A model generated the notes under the pieces. The model was not told where the DNA came from and did not search any database. It was given only the letters and a program-made list of their open reading frames with translations. The position numbers and the translations under genes were made by a program. This document shows positions 7,646 to 15,392 of a stretch of DNA of 48,109 nt, piece by piece; positions within the stretch are counted from its first letter, which is position 1; every line of letters begins with the position of its first letter. The DNA comes from CAZPWF01 sp964610775 (GTDB lineage Bacteria > Patescibacteriota > Saccharimonadia > Saccharimonadales > JACQNP01), in NCBI GenBank assembly GCA_964610775.1, contig CAZSZC010000005.1, forward strand, positions 1 to 48,109, written 5' to 3'.

Positions 7646-9457
7646 TTATTTCTCAGACGTCACGCGCAGAATTTCCTCAATAGTAGTTTGCCCTCTTAGG
7701 GCTTTAATGAATCCATCTAGCTGCATCGTGATCATGCCATCTTTCATGGCTTCTTCTTGTATTACATCACTGGTAGCATTGCTAACTATTAGTTTTTGTA
7801 CGTTGATTGAATTCTCTAGAACTTCGTATATTCCCATACGACCTTTGTAGCCGGTATGGCCACAAGTCTCACAACCACTGTCCTTGGCTTTCCAAATACG
7901 AGTGATTTTTGTTTCACTGGTTGATAGCGCTTCAGTTGATGATTGGCCTTTACCTGTATTTGCCTTACCGATCCCGCCTTGAAGTGCTGACTGTTCGAGT
8001 TGATGTATATGCTTCATTACAGCTGAGTTATCGGTCTTAAATATTTCTGCAATTTGTTTCAATGTTGCAGCATCAGGAGTAACCGCTTCGCGGCAATCAA
8101 CACATAATCGCCGGACTAGTCGTTGTCCCACAACAGCTCTAACGGTACTCGCTATCAAAAAGGGCTCAATATTCATGTCTAATAATCGCGGTAAACAAGT
8201 CGCCGCGTTATTAGTGTGCAAAGTTGAGAATACCAAATGCCCAGTTAAGGCTGCTTGCACAGCCAAACCGGCGGTTTCACTATCCCTAATTTCTCCAACC
8301 ATAATAATATTAGGATCTTGTCTTAATAGGGCGCGTAAACCATTGACAAATGTCATACCAGCTTTGGGATTAACTTGAGTTTGGTTTGTGCCAACTATTC
8401 GATATTCGACCGGATCTTCGATAGTGGATATGTTTACGGAAGGCTGATTTAATAGGCTTAAAACACTAAACAAGCTCGTAGATTTACCAGAACCTGTCGG
8501 GCCTGTCACTAGAATCATGCCGTGTGGTTGTTGAATAGCTTTATTAATTGTTTCCAGAGCCAGACCCCAATAACCAAGTTCTTCCAGAGTCAAGGCTTTA
8601 CTACCCTCGTTCAAAATACGCATAACAACCTTTTCTCCATCTACAATTGGTAGGGTAGATACACGCAGGGCGAATAATTCGCCACCAATCTGAACCTTAA
8701 ATCTTCCATCCTGTGGGGCTCGTCTCTCATCAATCTTTAAGTTCGACAAAATTTTTATACGCGATACAAGTGAGCCCATGACTTTTTTAGGTAGTTTATT
8801 GGCCTCGCGTAAAATGCCGTCAACTCGATAGCGAACAAGTACATAGTTTTCGCGTGGCTCAATGTGAATATCACTCGCACCAGATTTAACACCGTATTCA
8901 ATGATTAGATTTACGGTTTGGGCGATCGGTGAGTCCTCGGCCAAATCTTCTTCGTCAATGTCTTCCTCTTCTTCCTCTTCTTGGCCGTCTGGAGACATGA
9001 CTTTGGTTAACTCAGTGCCTATATTACCTCGATATTGTTCCAGAGCTGCCTGGATGTTTGAAGTGGTGGCTACATGGACTTTGATATTGTCGCCGAGCTG
9101 TTTTTGTAGAAAGTTGATGGCTTGAATATCGTCAGGGTCTTCCATCGCCAGTAGTTTGGTACCATCTTCCTCTATGCTAAATAAAACCACCCGGTATTGT
9201 TTTGCTATACGTTCCGGTATTTGTCTTAGTACTTCACGCTTAATTTCTTTGCCGTTTATATCGGAGAACGGTACATCAATCTCCTCGGCGTATAGCTTTG
9301 TCAGGTCTTTTTCACTTATTACATTGCCACTTATAACTATGTCTTGTAGTGGTTTTTTCTCAGCAGCTTCTTGGGTCTTGAGGGCTTTAAGCTGGTCCGC
9401 ATCAATTTTGCCCACCTTTGTAAGAAGTTTCTCAACTAGCGAATCAGAAATACGCAT
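7646..9457 (-). CDS. pilB: PilB, type IV pilus assembly ATPase
   Basis: 603 residues. An MshEN-like N-terminal domain (about 1-145) is followed by an acidic Glu/Asp run and then the GspE/PilB ATPase core: Asp box SDIHIEP, Walker A GPTGSGKST (about 316-324), His box TLHTNNA and Walker B region IIMVGEIRDSE. The zinc-binding pairs LCVDC and GCETC are separated by about 72 residues, more than usual, with a Ser/Thr/Gly-rich insertion. It powers pilus extension from the cytoplasmic face. No pilT retraction ATPase or prepilin peptidase is in the window. A -10 element lies 12 nt upstream. Confidence 0.95.
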   Translation of the reverse strand: MRISDSLVEKLLTKVGKIDADQLKALKTQEAAEKKPLQDIVISGNVISEKDLTKLYAEEIDVPFSDINGKEIKREVLRQIPERIAKQYRVVLFSIEEDGTKLLAMEDPDDIQAINFLQKQLGDNIKVHVATTSNIQAALEQYRGNIGTELTKVMSPDGQEEEEEEDIDEEDLAEDSPIAQTVNLIIEYGVKSGASDIHIEPRENYVLVRYRVDGILREANKLPKKVMGSLVSRIKILSNLKIDERRAPQDGRFKVQIGGELFALRVSTLPIVDGEKVVMRILNEGSKALTLEELGYWGLALETINKAIQQPHGMILVTGPTGSGKSTSLFSVLSLLNQPSVNISTIEDPVEYRIVGTNQTQVNPKAGMTFVNGLRALLRQDPNIIMVGEIRDSETAGLAVQAALTGHLVFSTLHTNNAATCLPRLLDMNIEPFLIASTVRAVVGQRLVRRLCVDCREAVTPDAATLKQIAEIFKTDNSAVMKHIHQLEQSALQGGIGKANTGKGQSSTEALSTSETKITRIWKAKDSGCETCGHTGYKGRMGIYEVLENSINVQKLIVSNATSDVIQEEAMKDGMITMQLDGFIKALRGQTTIEEILRVTSEK

Positions 9458-9469
9458 AGATCATCTCAG

Positions 9470-9475
9470 ATTATA
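9470..9475 (-). promoter_or_regulatory. -10 element upstream of pilB
   Basis: TATAAT on the minus strand ends 12 nt before the pilB ATG, inside the 47-nt gap after the main pilin gene. It would give a leader of only about 5 nt. Confidence 0.5.
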
Positions 9476-9504
9476 AAAGAATAAGCGTAATAAGTGTATG
9501 GTAT

Positions 9505-10077
9505 TTAGTAAATCTGGCTCTTTTTGCCACAGTTTATGCAGTAACCCGGGTAATTCATAGGCTTGGTTTGGTGCGAGCGACAAGAGCCTTTCAGGCAGTA
9601 ATACATAGCACTGTAGCTGTCCCAGTTGCTTAAAGTTGTTGCATCAACATACTTAGCAAGATATTTTTTTGCGTTTGCTTTACAAACGGCATCTGCACCT
9701 GCGTCGCACATGCGAATACTTATCTGATATGTTTGTTGTGGTCCATTTGAATCTGGTGGCCAGTTATCGTAGTCATATACGGCACCGGGGTAAGGAGCAT
9801 CAGGCCAAGCCGCATTGCCTTGCTGGCTTTGAATGAATTCTTTAACTCCGGCAGGGATGTCACGATTAACATCGGGCGGGTAGTCGTTGTATTTTGCGAC
9901 ATAAAGTTTAAATGCATTTTGCATGGTATTTAATTCAGAGATGCTTCGACTATAGTAGGTTCTTTGTCTCCAGCCGGGCACAGTGATTGAGTAGGTCAGT
10001 ACAGCAATAACAGCTATGACACTTATTACCATTACTAGTTCTATCAACGTAAAGCCAGCTTGTTGTGGTTTTTTCAT
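9505..10077 (-). CDS. PilA/GspG-like type IV pilin, probable main pilin
   Basis: 190 residues with the prepilin motif QAG|FTLIELVMVIS (Glu5 present), a long hydrophobic helix and then SISELNTMQNAFKLYVAKYNDYP, the GspG/PilA alpha-spine region. The C-terminal domain is cysteine-rich: RMCDAGADAVC, YYCLKGSC and YCINCG, six cysteines that could form three disulfides or bind metal. It is the first gene of the pilus operon and would be the most strongly transcribed, which fits a major subunit. A major-versus-minor role cannot be proven from sequence. Confidence 0.8.
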   Translation of the reverse strand: MKKPQQAGFTLIELVMVISVIAVIAVLTYSITVPGWRQRTYYSRSISELNTMQNAFKLYVAKYNDYPPDVNRDIPAGVKEFIQSQQGNAAWPDAPYPGAVYDYDNWPPDSNGPQQTYQISIRMCDAGADAVCKANAKKYLAKYVDATTLSNWDSYSAMYYCLKGSCRSHQTKPMNYPGYCINCGKKSQIY

Positions 10078-10086
10078 ATTACTGAA

Positions 10087-10092
10087 ATTGTA
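10087..10092 (-). promoter_or_regulatory. -10 element of the pilus operon
   Basis: TACAAT on the minus strand ends 9 nt before the pilin ATG; a weak TTTATG -35 lies 17 bp further up. The predicted leader is about 2-3 nt. Confidence 0.5.
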
Positions 10093-10154
10093 TCAACTAA
10101 AGTTATAAACATAAACGTTATGAAAGCATTAACTCTTTTAAACGCCGATTATTT

Positions 10155-10163
10155 TGTTATACT
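10155..10163 (+). promoter_or_regulatory. Extended -10 promoter of recA
   Basis: TGT then TATACT forms an extended -10 about 45 nt before the recA GTG. The resulting leader of about 38 nt carries a strong Shine-Dalgarno sequence, unlike many neighbours. No SOS-box-like palindrome was noticed nearby. Confidence 0.55.
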
Positions 10164-10190
10164 TGGCGCTACACACCAGTTTATTAGGGT

Positions 10191-10200
10191 GGAGAGGGAG
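10191..10200 (+). promoter_or_regulatory. Ribosome binding site that fixes the recA start
   Basis: The purine run GGAGAGGGAG lies 7 nt before a GTG at 10208. This supports GTG over any start further upstream, which would add residues unlike RecA. Confidence 0.75.
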
Positions 10201-10207
10201 CAATAAA

Positions 10208-11227
10208 GTGGCGGATAGCAAATCAACTAAATCAGAAGACCAAAAAGAGGGCAAAAACAAAGCGCTCGGCCTCGCAATGGAGAGCATTGAAAAGCAATTT
10301 GGCAAGGGCTCTATTATGAAGCTTGGCGAATCTTATAAGGTCAAGGTTGAAACTATTCCTACTGGGAGTATTTCGCTCGATCTCGCTCTGGGTGGCGGCA
10401 TACCAAAAGGTAGGATCATTGAGATTTATGGTCCAGAAAGTTCTGGTAAAACCACCCTAACTCTTCACGCGATTGCAGAAATTCAGAAACAAGGTGGCAC
10501 AGCAGCATTTATTGACGCTGAGCATGCACTTGATCCTTCATATGCTAAGCGCATTGGCGTTGATGTTGAGAATTTATTATTGTCTCAGCCGGATAATGGC
10601 GAACAGGCTCTAGAAATTGCCGAAACACTAGTTCGTTCTAATGCTGTTGACCTGATCGTTGTTGACTCGGTAGCTGCGCTAGTGCCAAGGGCAGAAATTG
10701 AAGGCGACATGGGTGATAGTCATATGGGCTTACAGGCTAGATTGATGAGTCAAGCTCTAAGAAAACTCACCGGTGTAATTAATAAATCAAAGGCCACAGT
10801 TATATTTATTAACCAAATTCGTATGAAGATTGGCGTCATGTTTGGAAACCCAGAAACTACGACCGGTGGTAATGCACTTAAGTTCTATGCCTCAGTTCGT
10901 ATGGATATCCGTCGTATTTCTCAAATCAAACAAGGCGAAGAAGTGATCGGTAATCGAACGCGTGTCAAGGTTGTTAAGAATAAGATTGCGCCACCCTTCC
11001 GTCAAGCTGAATTCGATATTATGTATAACCAGGGTATTAGTAAATCCGGTGATGTGCTCGATCTTGCAGCCGAAAAGGGTATTGTTGACAAGGCAGGTGC
11101 CTGGTATGCCTATAAGGATGAAAAGATTGCTCAAGGCCGCGAAGCCGCCAAAAAATATCTAGAAGAAAATCCTAAAGTTCTCGAAGAAATTTCCAAGAAA
11201 GTCCTAGAAGCTTCCAACAAGGAATAG
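10208..11227 (+). CDS. recA: RecA recombinase
   Basis: 339 residues from a GTG start, the usual RecA length. Walker A GPESSGKTT is near residue 75, the IDAEHALD segment near 105, Walker B LIVVDSVAAL near 150, and loops L1 (GDMGDSHMGLQAR) and L2 (INQIRMKIGVMFGNPETTTGG) are intact. RecA forms filaments on single-stranded DNA for recombination and repair. It heads a rightward cluster with an unknown gene and recX, the known RecA regulator. The C-terminal tail lacks the long acidic run seen in E. coli. Confidence 0.98.
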   Translation: MADSKSTKSEDQKEGKNKALGLAMESIEKQFGKGSIMKLGESYKVKVETIPTGSISLDLALGGGIPKGRIIEIYGPESSGKTTLTLHAIAEIQKQGGTAAFIDAEHALDPSYAKRIGVDVENLLLSQPDNGEQALEIAETLVRSNAVDLIVVDSVAALVPRAEIEGDMGDSHMGLQARLMSQALRKLTGVINKSKATVIFINQIRMKIGVMFGNPETTTGGNALKFYASVRMDIRRISQIKQGEEVIGNRTRVKVVKNKIAPPFRQAEFDIMYNQGISKSGDVLDLAAEKGIVDKAGAWYAYKDEKIAQGREAAKKYLEENPKVLEEISKKVLEASNKE

Positions 11228-11229
11228 TC

Positions 11230-11616
11230 GTGGGCGAGTCTGTGGAACCGTGCCGTGAGAATCATCATGAAATTGAAATAGAAGCTGACGAAGATTTCAT
11301 TAATGAATTTGTAGGCCTACCCCTAGGTTTGTTTGAAATAAACCAAATTCCGCCAGCTCGGAATAAAGAGGTGTCAGAAATTGTTAGGAACTCATGGCTA
11401 GGATGTGTTCTTTTTTTGAGGGAAGGCTGGGACTATCGAAGTGATGAAGTGTTGGTTCTAGCTTTTGACGCAGTTAATGCGCTAGCACGAGCAGATAAGC
11501 CCATGCAGGTAATCGACTATGTTCGCAATTATGTGTCGCAAGAAGGACGCCCAAATCCCTTTACGCGACTGACGTTTTTGCGGAATAGCGGGATATTGAT
11601 AGATGAAAGTCACTGA
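11230..11616 (+). CDS. Unknown protein between recA and recX
   Basis: 128 residues from a GTG start 2 nt after the recA stop; its end overlaps recX by 14 nt, so it belongs to the recA-recX transcript. It is acidic at the N-terminus (EIEIEADEDFINEFVGLP) and has a central helical part (VLVLAFDAVNALARADKP) and a basic C-terminal stretch. No signal peptide, membrane segment or recognisable catalytic motif is seen. Tight coupling suggests a role in or dosage link to RecA control, but that is context only. Confidence 0.6.
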   Translation: MGESVEPCRENHHEIEIEADEDFINEFVGLPLGLFEINQIPPARNKEVSEIVRNSWLGCVLFLREGWDYRSDEVLVLAFDAVNALARADKPMQVIDYVRNYVSQEGRPNPFTRLTFLRNSGILIDESH

Positions 11617-12205
11617 CATAAAACAGCAAGTCAAGCGACAAGCGCGATATTCGATATTCGTTGATAACAAGTATTCATTCTCGCTAAGTGAAAGCGAATT
11701 AATGTCCAGTGGGATAAAAATTGGCAAAGAATACAGCAAAGAAGATTTCGACAAACTAAAGCAAACTGCTGTGCTTGATAAAGCGTATATGCGTGTTCTA
11801 GATTTACTTGCTCGACGGGCTCGTAGCGAATGGGAGATCCGAGATTATCTAAAGCATAAAGATTATGACAACTCAGCCATCGATCAGATAATTAATAAAT
11901 TGACAGAAAAGGGATATATTGATGACCAAAAGTTTGCCCGTGCATGGGTGGATAATCGAAGGTTACTAAAGAGTGTAAGCAAGCGGAAGCTATGGACAGA
12001 ACTTAAACAAAAACACGTAGCCGACGATATTATTAAAATAGTCCTAGAGGATGACGCAACGGACGAGCGACAAGTTATTCGCGATCTTGTAGCCAAAAAA
12101 CGCCAACAGACAAGATATCAAGACGACACTAAGCTTATGCAGTACCTATCACGCCAAGGCTTCAAATACGATGATATAAAAGCAGAAATGTCTAGTGATA
12201 ATTAG
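11603..12205 (+). CDS. recX: RecX regulatory protein
   Basis: 200 residues with three-helix repeats typical of RecX. The diagnostic segment is RRARSEWEIRDYLKHKDY followed by INKLTEKGYIDDQKFARAWV and a KLWTELKQKHV repeat. RecX binds RecA filaments and modulates their activity. It overlaps the unknown upstream gene by 14 nt and converges with the PRC-barrel gene with a 4-nt overlap. The N-terminal 60 residues are more divergent. Confidence 0.92.
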   Translation: MKVTDIKQQVKRQARYSIFVDNKYSFSLSESELMSSGIKIGKEYSKEDFDKLKQTAVLDKAYMRVLDLLARRARSEWEIRDYLKHKDYDNSAIDQIINKLTEKGYIDDQKFARAWVDNRRLLKSVSKRKLWTELKQKHVADDIIKIVLEDDATDERQVIRDLVAKKRQQTRYQDDTKLMQYLSRQGFKYDDIKAEMSSDN

Positions 12206-12729
12206 GCGGTTATGGGGTTCGCTACTGGTCGAGCATCGTTTACTTGAACGGTTGGCTCTTGAACTACAATCTTGCGATCGGTAATTTCTATTATTTGAGA
12301 CCTATCGATACTCAATTGACCACCTTTTAGTGTTTTTGTAAGTGGTTGAGAGACGTACATTTTTTGAATATACATCGACGAAGTCTCCACTGCGTAGTCG
12401 CTAATCTTGCCTAATTGTCGTCTACTACTTGTAACTACTTTCTTGCCAAGCAATTCAAACTGAAGAGCCGTTATGTCTTTGAATCTAACCAAATCTTCTG
12501 GGTCGGACATCGCCTCGTGATCATTTACCACCAAGCCGTCCTCGATGACATCTCTTATTTCCTGTGACAAAAGTATTAACCTATCTTTACTGAATCGATC
12601 ATTGCAGTAAAATCCCTCAATTTTTAAGTTGTTAGGGTTAATTATTGGTTGAATAGTAACCCCAACTGGTCCTCCTGTACGTAAGGACATGACATTAACA
12701 CCAACAAGTGATCCCGATAACTGCAACAT
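12202..12729 (-). CDS. PRC-barrel domain protein
   Basis: 175 residues that read as two tandem PRC-barrel-like beta domains. The first is about 1-75 (GSLVGVNVMSLRTGGPVG ... IEGFYC) and the second about 85-165 (FELLGKKVVTSSRRQLGKISDYAVET ... IDRSQIIEITDRKIVV). PRC barrels occur in RimM and in proteins of photosynthetic complexes and often mediate binding; the role here is unknown. TATAAT lies 8 nt before the ATG, so the mRNA is probably leaderless. It converges with recX. Confidence 0.75.
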   Translation of the reverse strand: MLQLSGSLVGVNVMSLRTGGPVGVTIQPIINPNNLKIEGFYCNDRFSKDRLILLSQEIRDVIEDGLVVNDHEAMSDPEDLVRFKDITALQFELLGKKVVTSSRRQLGKISDYAVETSSMYIQKMYVSQPLTKTLKGGQLSIDRSQIIEITDRKIVVQEPTVQVNDARPVANPITA

Positions 12730-12737
12730 AATTACTT

Positions 12738-12743
12738 ATTATA
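12738..12743 (-). promoter_or_regulatory. -10 element of the PRC-barrel gene, leaderless spacing
   Basis: Perfect TATAAT on the minus strand, 8 nt before the ATG at 12729. A near-perfect 11-bp inverted repeat with one G-U pair (12748-12779) lies just upstream and could be an operator or a hairpin. Confidence 0.6.
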
Positions 12744-12914
12744 ACGTAAGGACTTTACTCAAACTACGAGAGTAAAGCCCCAAAGATCAAATCTCATGAT
12801 TTGTTAGAGGTTAGCCCTTCACATGGTGTAGATACATAAAGAGTTATTTGCGAATGTTGCAAATATTACAAGATTATTATAAGGTTGAGCACTTTCTCTG
12901 GCAAAATCTGGGTA

Positions 12915-12920
12915 TACAAT
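12915..12920 (+). promoter_or_regulatory. -10 element of the lamin-tail gene
   Basis: TACAAT ends 10 nt before the ATG at 12931, giving a leader of about 4 nt. It is divergent from the PRC-barrel promoter across a gene-free stretch of about 200 nt. Confidence 0.5.
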
Positions 12921-12930
12921 CCTAATTACT

Positions 12931-14415
12931 ATGAAGCGTTTGAGAGGGTTGCTGCGCTTACTCTTACTCCTGCCGCTAGTCTTACCGGCACATACATTTG
13001 CTCTTGCAACTAATCTGTCAGGAGTCATGATCGTCGAATTACAGACCACTGGTGTAAACAATGCTACTTCAGAAGAATTCGTAGAGTTATACAACACCAG
13101 CGACAACACAATAGACATATCATCTTGGAAACTTCAATATTTATCAGCCGGTGGTACAACTTGGCAGACTAAGGCCACCCTAAATGGCTATATCTATCCA
13201 AAGGGTCGCCTCCTCATTGCGGCCACAGGATATTTAGACCAGGCAGCTGACGTTACGTACAATCCAGGATTCAAGCTCGAGGCCGGTCATGTGCGCGTAG
13301 CTCATGTTGATTCTCAGAATTCAGAGCAACTGATTACCGAAGACCTTGTTGGCTGGGGAACGGCTTTGTATCCCGAAAGCCAATCGGCGACCTATGCCCC
13401 GGCAGGTAATAGTCTTGTAAGAAAGATTTCTGACGATGGTACCTACATAGACACTGATAACAATAAAAACGATTTTGATATATCAGCCATACCAACTCCT
13501 GAATCAGATAATATAGAACCACAGCCAACACCAGTTGAGCAAAATCCACTACCCGAAAACACCGAAACTCCGCCTGTAGATGAGGTAACACCAGCCCAGG
13601 AACTTCCGCAGCCTGATCCAGAGCCTCAACAACCCATAGAACCAGTACAGTCACCACCAACTACAGAGGAAATTGTTACTCCGGAAGTGACTAGTGGTAT
13701 CGAGATAACAGAACTGTTGCCAGATCCCGTTTCGCCAGCGACCGATGCCAACGACGAATATGTAGAGCTACACAACTTGAGTGACCAACCAATTGAACTC
13801 AATAATTTCAAGCTACAAACAGGGAATTCTTATACGTACAGCTACACTATTAGCGGCCAAGTACTTTTACCAAATGGTTACATGGTTCTGTATTCAGAAC
13901 AAACGGGATTAGTACTTTCAAATAGCGGCAGCAGAGCTAGATTAATCAGTCCAAATGGTAGTGTGATAGCTGAGACGGATTCGTATGTAAATGCAAAACC
14001 AGGTCAAGCTTGGTCATTAGTTAATGGTGTGTGGACGTGGACTACTTCACCGACAGCCGGAAACGATAATATCCTAACTGTTCCCTTAACAGTTACTAAA
14101 ACGGCAACCACTAACAAGACTAGTAAGCCAAAAGCAGCAAAGAAGGTAGTCACAGCAAAGAAAAAACAAACTGCAAAGCCAAAGACGGCAAAGGCCCAGA
14201 AGGCAAAAAAGGATAAAGCTGCAGTTAATGGTGCGTCAGCGAATGGTAATGGAGATGGAGGAGGTTCTAGTTCGATTCACAGGTGGGTGATTGCGGGCTT
14301 GGGGCTTCTCGCGTTAGGATATGCACTATATGAGTACAAAGATGACATCGCAAGCAAGCTCCGACAGCTCAGAACAAACAGAGCAAATAGCCGAAAACCT
14401 CGCACGGCATCTTAG
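12931..14415 (+). CDS. Surface protein with two lamin-tail domains and a C-terminal membrane anchor
   Basis: 494 residues. It has a signal peptide (basic start, Leu-rich core, cleavage near AHTFA). Lamin-tail-like domain 1 is at about 28-125 (EEFVELYNTSDNTIDISSWKL) and domain 2 at about 250-385 (DEYVELHNLSDQPIELNNFKL). A Pro/Glu/Gln-rich linker separates them. After domain 2 comes an Ala/Lys-rich stretch (about 385-435), a glycine-rich patch, one transmembrane helix (about 449-466) and a basic tail. The lysine-rich segment could bind the wall or nucleic acid. No LPXTG motif is present. The 3' end overlaps tsaE by 74 nt. Confidence 0.82.
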   Translation: MKRLRGLLRLLLLLPLVLPAHTFALATNLSGVMIVELQTTGVNNATSEEFVELYNTSDNTIDISSWKLQYLSAGGTTWQTKATLNGYIYPKGRLLIAATGYLDQAADVTYNPGFKLEAGHVRVAHVDSQNSEQLITEDLVGWGTALYPESQSATYAPAGNSLVRKISDDGTYIDTDNNKNDFDISAIPTPESDNIEPQPTPVEQNPLPENTETPPVDEVTPAQELPQPDPEPQQPIEPVQSPPTTEEIVTPEVTSGIEITELLPDPVSPATDANDEYVELHNLSDQPIELNNFKLQTGNSYTYSYTISGQVLLPNGYMVLYSEQTGLVLSNSGSRARLISPNGSVIAETDSYVNAKPGQAWSLVNGVWTWTTSPTAGNDNILTVPLTVTKTATTNKTSKPKAAKKVVTAKKKQTAKPKTAKAQKAKKDKAAVNGASANGNGDGGGSSSIHRWVIAGLGLLALGYALYEYKDDIASKLRQLRTNRANSRKPRTAS

Positions 14416-14791
14416 GGGTGGCGAGGTCATCGAGCTAACGAGTGATCTTGGCGGTGGCAAGACGACCTTTACGCGCGGCTTAGTGCATGGGCTCGGAAGT
14501 AGGGACCATGTAACAAGCCCCACGTTTAAAATTTGCAATGTCTATAAAGCTGATCACGGTGTCAACGTCTATCACTATGATTTTTATAGGCTGGGTGAGG
14601 CTAAGCTCATAGAGCATGAATTAGCTGAAGCTCTAGATGATCATAAATCAATAATAGTTGTAGAGTGGGCTAATATAATCAAGGATGTACTACCAAAAGA
14701 ACGGTTGACCATAGATCTAGTTCGAACAAGTGAAGAAAGTCGACAAATTACTTTTCATTACCCCGATAATCTCTCATACTTATTTGCATGA
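14342..14791 (+). CDS. tsaE: TsaE, tRNA threonylcarbamoyladenosine biosynthesis ATPase
   Basis: 149 residues from the third in-frame ATG. Walker A is SDLGGGKTTF (near residue 36), followed by the family motifs HVTSPTFKI, VYHYDFYRLGE and VVEWAN. TsaE is the ATPase of the TsaBDE complex that makes t6A37 in ANN-decoding tRNAs. The start lies inside the upstream lamin-tail gene; ATGs at 14321 and 14330 are also possible, but 14342 gives the usual N-terminal length. It overlaps tsaB by 4 nt. tsaD is not in the window. Confidence 0.92.
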   Translation: MTSQASSDSSEQTEQIAENLARHLRGGEVIELTSDLGGGKTTFTRGLVHGLGSRDHVTSPTFKICNVYKADHGVNVYHYDFYRLGEAKLIEHELAEALDDHKSIIVVEWANIIKDVLPKERLTIDLVRTSEESRQITFHYPDNLSYLFA

Positions 14792-15180
14792 TAATCTTGA
14801 CGATCAGAACAGATAAACCAGAGTCGGAGATCGGTTTGTACGATAACGAAAGACAGATATTTTATGAAAAGTGGCAAGCTCACCGCCAACTTGCAGAAAC
14901 AATCCACACTAAGGTTGACGAACTTCTTAGCTCGCAAAAACTCTCCCTAAAAGATATCCAGGGTATTGTTATCTTTCGAGGCCCTGGTAGTTTTACTGGT
15001 ATTAGAATTGGTGTGAGCGTTGCTAACGCGCTGGCCTATGGACTTAATGTCCCGATAGTGGGTTCAGACGGTGATGAGTGGATTGAAGATGGTCTAAAAT
15101 TGCTTGAAAAAGGCGAAAATAACAAACAAGTAGCCCCAGAATATGGTGCTCCAGCGCATACAACTTTGCCTAAAAAATAG
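14788..15180 (+). CDS. tsaB: Short TsaB-like protein of the t6A complex
   Basis: 130 residues against about 220-230 in typical TsaB. The N-terminal ASKHA-like half is present, with the signature FRGPGSFTGIRIGVSVANALAYGL near residues 68-92. The C-terminal half is replaced by a short hydrophilic tail. It overlaps tsaE by 4 nt, so both are made together. Since the TsaD-binding region lies in the N-terminal half, this may still dimerise with TsaD. The shortening looks like genuine reduction: the frame stays open to a clean stop and no frameshifted remainder was seen in the 200 nt downstream. Confidence 0.85.
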   Translation: MIILTIRTDKPESEIGLYDNERQIFYEKWQAHRQLAETIHTKVDELLSSQKLSLKDIQGIVIFRGPGSFTGIRIGVSVANALAYGLNVPIVGSDGDEWIEDGLKLLEKGENNKQVAPEYGAPAHTTLPKK

Positions 15181-15212
15181 TTGTAGTTAAGTCAACGATA
15201 AGCATAAAAAGA

Positions 15213-15241
15213 TTGACAGAGGTTAACAGAAGTAATACTGT
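15213..15241 (+). promoter_or_regulatory. Sigma-70-type promoter with consensus -35
   Basis: TTGACA (15213-15218), a 17-bp spacer and TACTGT (15236-15241). Predicted start near 15248. What follows is about 90 nt of non-coding sequence with hairpins, then the sortase gene. Confidence 0.6.
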
Positions 15242-15247
15242 TAAAAA

Positions 15248-15337
15248 CAGTAGCACTTTAAACAACAAAAAGAGGAAATAAAAAAGATTTTATAAAATCT
15301 TTGGCCAACAGTAAACATTAGCTGTTGGGTTTTGTGT
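15248..15337 (+). ncRNA. Possible small RNA or structured leader before the sortase genes
   Basis: Between a good promoter and the sortase gene the sequence has no convincing reading frame. It holds an 18-nt palindrome centred near 15293 (AAGATTTTATAAAATCTT) and then a GC-containing hairpin with a T-rich tail at 15305-15337. If that hairpin terminates, the product is a small RNA of about 90 nt; if it is conditional, it is an attenuator for the sortases. No known riboswitch class was recognised. Confidence 0.35.
15305..15337 (+). terminator. Hairpin with T-rich tail
   Basis: A 7-bp stem CCAACAG/CTGTTGG with a 10-nt loop is followed by GTTTTGTGT. It could end the tsaE-tsaB transcript or the candidate small RNA. 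The T-run is short, so strength is uncertain. Confidence 0.5.
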
Positions 15338-15392
15338 ATGCAAAACGGCTATTTGTTGTAGTACCTTGTTCGAAAACAAACGAGAAACAAAA

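Noticed and set aside
12748..12779. Inverted repeat as a recX terminator
   Set aside because: It lies over 500 nt past the recX stop, beyond a convergent gene, and has no T-run on the plus strand.
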